NCBI GenBank assembly: GCA_964501715.1
Contig: CAZCTR010000019.1
Span: 1 to 25,052, forward strand
Length of the DNA stretch: 25,052 bases
Source of the DNA: M55B118 sp964501715
GTDB lineage: Bacteria; Bacillota_I; Bacilli_A; Izemoplasmatales; Izemoplasmataceae
Direction: 5' to 3'
The notes under the pieces were generated by a model that saw only the letters and a program-made list of their open reading frames with translations, searched no databases and was not told where the DNA came from. Position numbers and translations under genes: made by a program. Numbering within the stretch: position 1 is the first letter of the stretch; every line of letters begins with the position of its first letter. This document shows, piece by piece, positions 21,614 through 25,052 of this stretch.

Positions 21614-22469
21614 CCTTCCAGTTCTCGCAATGCTTTTCAGACTTCGGATCGGTAATTATTTCGAAGCGTTCATAGACTTTCTGACTGACTATCTCGGTTG
21701 GCTCTTCGATGGCATCGCCGCTGTCGTATCAGGGATGATCGACGGATTCGAGTGGCTGCTCATCCTGCCGCCGGCCATCGTACTCATCGCCATCATCACG
21801 CTGCTTGCATGGCTCGCCGCCGGCAGAAAACCCGGGCTTGCGATCGGGACTTTCCTCGGGCTTTTCCTGATTGACGCTGTCAATCTTTGGGAAGCCGCGA
21901 CGGAAACCATCGCACTGATTCTCGTGGCGTCATTCATTGCGTTGCTCATCGGAATTCCCACAGGGATTTTCGCCTCTCGCAACAAGGTGGCATCCGAGAA
22001 CATCATCCGACCCGTGCTTGACTTCATGCAGACCATGCCGGCGTTCGTCTATCTGATCCCGGCGGTCATCTTCTTCGGGCTCGGCACAGTTGCCGGAGCC
22101 ATTGCGACCATCATCTTCTCGATGCCCCCGGTCGTCAGGCTCACCAATCTCGGAATCAGGCAAGTGCCCGACGAGGTTGTCGAAGCCGGAAGATCACTCG
22201 GTTCCACACCGAGACAACTGTTATTCAAAGTGCAACTGCCGATCGCGCTTCCAACCATCCTCGCAGGGGTCAACCAGACCATCCTGCTCGCACTCTCGAT
22301 GGTTGTCATCGCATCCATGATCGGCGCCGGAGGACTCGGTAACCCGGTTCTCAGGGGCATCACATCACTAGATATTGGTACTGGATTCGAAGGCGGCGTC
22401 TCAGTAGTCGTCTTGGCCATGATACTCGACAGAATAACCCAGGCCCTTGGCGAATCCACTTCTAAATAA
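21606..22469 (+). CDS. opuAB: Glycine betaine/proline betaine ABC importer, permease subunit
   Basis: 287 residues with about seven membrane helices: an N-terminal amphipathic region, then a permease core carrying the EAA loop EAGRSLGSTPRQLLFKVQLP that docks on the ATPase. The segment DFMQTMPAFVYLIPAVIFFG and the C-terminal VVIASMIGAGGLGNPVL block are hallmarks of ProW/OpuAB. It is a separate permease, not fused to the binding protein as in Lactococcus OpuABC. Overlap with the upstream ATPase suggests coupled translation; the binding protein gene starts 35 nt downstream with its own AGGAGG. Confidence 0.94.
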   Translation: MSNLPVLAMLFRLRIGNYFEAFIDFLTDYLGWLFDGIAAVVSGMIDGFEWLLILPPAIVLIAIITLLAWLAAGRKPGLAIGTFLGLFLIDAVNLWEAATETIALILVASFIALLIGIPTGIFASRNKVASENIIRPVLDFMQTMPAFVYLIPAVIFFGLGTVAGAIATIIFSMPPVVRLTNLGIRQVPDEVVEAGRSLGSTPRQLLFKVQLPIALPTILAGVNQTILLALSMVVIASMIGAGGLGNPVLRGITSLDIGTGFEGGVSVVVLAMILDRITQALGESTSK

Positions 22470-22504
22470 AACCAATAAAAATTCTATAGGAGGAATTGAA
22501 CATT

Positions 22505-23386
22505 ATGAAAAAAGTACTGGCATTGATTCTATCATTGACACTGGTCTTCACTCTAGCCGCATGCGGCGATGGAGACGGTGGGCATTTCTCGGAAAACCCT
22601 GACATCGTAGGCATCGAGTCCGGTGCAGGCATCATGTCCACCACCGAGACCGCTATCGAGGAATATGACTTGAACATGGAACTTCTCACTTCAAGTGGTC
22701 CTGCGATGGTCTCCGCACTCAGTGACGCCATTGAGAACGAAGAATGGATTGTCGTCACCGGTTGGAGCCCACACTACAAGTTCGCGGATTACGACCTTAA
22801 GTATCTCGAGGATCCCAAAGGCATCTATGGGGATGTAGAGAACATCCACACCATTGCCCGTGACGATCTCAGAGATGACGATCCTGAACTCGTGGAATTC
22901 CTTGAGAACTTCTACATGACCGATGACGAACTCGGTGAACTCATGGGTGACATCGCTTCAGATGAAGATGACACACCAACCATCGACATCGCCCGTGCAT
23001 GGATGGAAGACAATGAAGACGTATGGTCTGCATGGATTCCTGAAGGCATCGACGGCGAAGGCGCTGAAATTGATATCGCTTATGTCAACTGGGCAGAAGG
23101 GGTCGCCATGACCTATCTCGTCCAAGCGCTTCTCAACGATGAAATGAACTATGATGCAAGCACCACCATGGCCGATGCGGGACCAATCTTCTCCGACGTC
23201 GCCGCAGGCAACATGGACTTCTTCCTCGACGGATGGCTCCCTGTGACCCATGCCGCGTATGAAGAAGATTACGGAGACGACTACGAAGACCTCGGTTACA
23301 ACTTCGAAGGTGCACGTATCGGACTCGTAGTGCCTGCATATGTTGAAGTTGAAAGCATCGACGAACTTAACGACTATCTCGACTAA
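22505..23386 (+). CDS. opuAC: Glycine betaine-binding lipoprotein, B. subtilis OpuAC lobe order
   Basis: 293 residues from ATG 22505 (AGGAGG upstream; the TTG at 22496 is less likely). Lipobox LAAC (Cys20). The lobe with IVGIESGAGIMS and TGWSPHYKF comes first (about 34-180) and the lobe with IDIAYVNWAEG and FLDGWLPVTHA second (about 188-293). This is the order of B. subtilis OpuAC. The three Trp residues expected to cage the quaternary ammonium group (in GWSPH, NWAEG and GWLPV) are all present. It delivers glycine betaine or a similar compatible solute to the permease at 21606. A strong terminator follows directly. The neighbouring homologue at 23906 has the two lobes in the reverse order. 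Confidence 0.93.
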   Translation: MKKVLALILSLTLVFTLAACGDGDGGHFSENPDIVGIESGAGIMSTTETAIEEYDLNMELLTSSGPAMVSALSDAIENEEWIVVTGWSPHYKFADYDLKYLEDPKGIYGDVENIHTIARDDLRDDDPELVEFLENFYMTDDELGELMGDIASDEDDTPTIDIARAWMEDNEDVWSAWIPEGIDGEGAEIDIAYVNWAEGVAMTYLVQALLNDEMNYDASTTMADAGPIFSDVAAGNMDFFLDGWLPVTHAAYEEDYGDDYEDLGYNFEGARIGLVVPAYVEVESIDELNDYLD

Positions 23387-23397
23387 AACTGCTTTCA

Positions 23398-23424
23398 AGA
23401 GCCCCTTCGGGGGCTCTTTTTTTT
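23398..23424 (+). terminator. Intrinsic terminator of the opuA-type operon
   Basis: AGAGCCCC (23398-23405) pairs with GGGGCTCT (23410-23417) around a stable TTCG tetraloop, followed by eight T residues. Confidence 0.95.
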
Positions 23425-23818
23425 ACGACGTTCAACCATAAAGAGGATGTTGCGCATGAGCAAGCCTGGCAGGGTTTCAGCGACGAACACCTCCGATATC
23501 ACCCTTTGACCGATAACCTTGTTGTATTATTGTGAAGTGATGGTAAGGAACAAACCATGAACGCACTGTGCCAAGCATAAGGTGGGGCAACAGGCAAGAA
23601 AGAGAAATGACAATAAGGATGGTAACCAGATGACACAGGAATGCATGCATGTCAGAAACAAAAGGCTAATGCGTCCAACATGACTGATTCAGAGCGGAAT
23701 CTTATAAAAAGAAAGTATCCATATAGTGAAAATCGCGGTTCTTCAAGGAAGAGAGACAACACCATTCCATTGAGATATCAGCCACAGTAAATCTGACAAC
23801 TTAAAAAGTTTAATAGGG
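23425..23818. other. Intergenic stretch without a supported gene
   Basis: About 390 bp between the terminator and the promoter of the second binding protein. No frame with a start, ribosome binding site and protein-like composition is seen on either strand, nor any repeat longer than a few bases. Upstream regulatory DNA for the second gene is the likeliest content. Confidence 0.5.
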
Positions 23819-23846
23819 TTGACACTAAATTCCACTATGTTAAAAT
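23819..23846 (+). promoter_or_regulatory. Promoter of the second glycine betaine-binding protein
   Basis: TTGACA (23819-23824), 16-bp spacer, TAAAAT (23841-23846), 59 nt before the start codon. It shows that the second binding protein is expressed separately from the transporter operon. Confidence 0.75.
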
Positions 23847-23905
23847 GTTATATATAGGCAGCAATAAAGACTGTGCTGACCGTTAAATTATTAGGAGGAA
23901 AAATC

Positions 23906-24763
23906 ATGAAAAGAATAATGCTGTTCATACTGTCTGCGACGTTAATCTTCACTTTGGCCGCGTGCGCGGACAACGAAGAGGATAATACCATCGAGCTGGG
24001 GTATCAAAGCTGGGTGGACGGCATCGCGATGACCCATCTCACAGCTGCGATCCTTGAAGACGAAATGGGCTATGAAACCGAGACGATCCAAGCGGATCTG
24101 GGACCGATCTTCTCGGATGTCTCACAAGGGAACATCGATCTGATGATGCATGCCTGGCTGCCACACACCCATGCTTCCTATTCGGACCAATACGGTGACG
24201 AATGGGAGAATCTCGGCGTGAGCTACGAGGGTGCGCGAATCGGGCTTGTCGTTCCTGAATACGTGACCATAGACAGCATCGAGGAACTCAACGCGAACAT
24301 GGATCAGTTCGATGATGAGATCATCGGCATTGAATCAGGTGCCGGCATCATGGCCAATGCGGATACAGCGATGGATACATACGACCTTGAGCTGGACCTT
24401 CTGACATCGAGCACCCCGGCTATGGTATCGACTCTCGGTGACAAGATTGACAATGGCGAGTGGGCGGTTGTGACAGGTTGGACCCCTCATTACAAATTCG
24501 CTGAATATGACCTCAAATTCCTTGAGGATCCCGAGAATGTCTTCGGAGGAGAAGAAAACATCGAAGCCATCGGTCGCTCCGGTTTTACAGACGACCACCC
24601 CGAGGTTGCCGAAATGATCGACAACATAGAACTGAATGACACTCAATTCGGTGAGCTTGCCGGCCTGATTTCCAACGATGAGGACGAGACCCCGGCCATC
24701 GAACTTGCAAGGCAGTGGATGGACGACAATGAAGATGTCTGGACCGAGTGGATTCCGGAATAA
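23906..24763 (+). CDS. Second glycine betaine-binding lipoprotein, permuted lobe order
   Basis: 285 residues from ATG 23906 (AGGAGG upstream; the frame runs back to 23873 without a site). Lipobox LAAC (Cys20). Here the lobe with IELGYQSWVDG and HAWLPHTHA comes first (about 27-125) and the lobe with IIGIESGAGIMA and TGWTPHYKF second (about 133-285), reversed relative to the protein at 22505. The same blocks are clearly homologous, and all three cage Trp residues (QSWVDG, HAWLP, GWTPH) remain. It has its own promoter and terminator and no ATPase or permease of its own, so it probably feeds the adjacent transporter, perhaps with another solute preference or induction. Confidence 0.92.
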   Translation: MKRIMLFILSATLIFTLAACADNEEDNTIELGYQSWVDGIAMTHLTAAILEDEMGYETETIQADLGPIFSDVSQGNIDLMMHAWLPHTHASYSDQYGDEWENLGVSYEGARIGLVVPEYVTIDSIEELNANMDQFDDEIIGIESGAGIMANADTAMDTYDLELDLLTSSTPAMVSTLGDKIDNGEWAVVTGWTPHYKFAEYDLKFLEDPENVFGGEENIEAIGRSGFTDDHPEVAEMIDNIELNDTQFGELAGLISNDEDETPAIELARQWMDDNEDVWTEWIPE

Positions 24764-24784
24764 TTTAGAAACGCTATGATAGGA

Positions 24785-24839
24785 CCCCTGAAATGGATGC
24801 TGCGAAATAGATGCAGCAAACCCTTTCAGGGTTTTTTTT
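24785..24839 (+). terminator. Intrinsic terminator
   Basis: CCCTGAAA (24786-24793) pairs with TTTCAGGG (24824-24831), with an inner TGCTGC/GCAGCA stem, followed by eight T residues. It ends the second binding protein gene. Confidence 0.9.
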
Positions 24840-24934
24840 CATGCATTTGGGATGGGAATATTGCGCTGATTTTCAAGCTTCTCTTTTGATTATGGCTACG
24901 CGGATATCGAGCTAGAAATTTCTGATTGCTTCAT

Positions 24935-24964
24935 TTGCGCTTTTAACTCTGTGTGCGCTATAAT
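24935..24964 (+). promoter_or_regulatory. Promoter of the gene at the window end
   Basis: A perfect TATAAT (24959-24964) with a weak -35 TTGCGC (24935-24940) at 18 bp, 24 nt before the likely start codon. Confidence 0.6.
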
Positions 24965-24988
24965 CTGATTGTAAAGGAGGGTTGCATG

Positions 24989-25052
24989 ATGGATGGCTTG
25001 TTGTTGACCTTGGACAAAGAGAGGCTTATCGCAAAGACCAAGGACGATCTTA
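24989..25052 (+). CDS. Start of an unknown gene, cut by the window edge
   Basis: A GGAGGG site (24976-24981) precedes two ATGs at 24986 and 24989; the second has the better spacing (7 nt). The visible protein begins MDGLLLTLDKERLIAKTKDD, about 21 residues, too short to name. A promoter with a perfect -10 box directly upstream supports a real gene and a first position in its operon. Confidence 0.6.
   Translation, partial: MDGLLLTLDKERLIAKTKDDL

Noticed and set aside
1..25052. CRISPR arrays, insertion sequences, phage genes or a replication origin
   Set aside because: No regularly spaced repeats, transposase, integrase or clustered DnaA-box pattern was seen in reading the window.

Overview
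The window looks like a chromosomal stretch of a Gram-positive-type bacterium (Bacillota or a Mollicutes-related lineage). Supporting signs are lipobox lipoproteins, strong AGGAGG-type ribosome binding sites, sigma-A-like promoters, many intrinsic terminators and no outer-membrane genes. TGA is used as a normal stop codon, so the Mycoplasma code does not apply. Many proteins are acidic and a complete glycine betaine importer is present, which fits a saline or osmotically variable habitat. A species cannot be named from sequence alone.

Layout. 1-5100 is an accessory block: the tail of an unknown gene, a lipoprotein/secreted protein pair on the minus strand, an AT-rich gap, a secreted Cys-rich protein resembling a halocin C8-type bacteriocin precursor, a Bax-inhibitor-1/YccA-like membrane protein, and two tandem paralogous lipoproteins, the second carrying an in-frame stop. 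5160-9817 holds a small membrane protein and a MarR regulator translationally coupled to a heterodimeric ABC exporter with one degenerate ATP site. 9892-9986 is tRNA-Ser(CGA). 10140-11206 has two small membrane proteins. 11326-11921 is a RelB/RelE-type toxin-antitoxin locus with a frameshifted toxin.

12026-14767 is a compact metal operon (HMA protein, P1B-type ATPase with a CPG motif, Crp/Fnr regulator). Two tandem FNR-like boxes precede it; one sits at the class II activation distance from the -10, suggesting autoregulation by the operon's own regulator. 14913-16887 (minus) is a lipoprotein/XRE regulator/membrane-protein operon whose first gene is broken. 17056-20024 has an unknown cytosolic protein, an SDR epimerase-like protein, a YjbQ-family protein and a DUF2784 protein.

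20405-24763 is an OpuA-type glycine betaine ABC importer: ATPase with CBS domains, permease and lipoprotein binding protein in one operon, followed by a terminator and a second, separately promoted binding protein. The two binding proteins have their lobes in opposite order, so they are circular permutations of each other. The window ends in the start of an unknown gene.

The most notable observations are the halocin C8-like precursor, the tandem FNR-box metal operon, the circularly permuted paralogous binding proteins, and three decayed genes close together.
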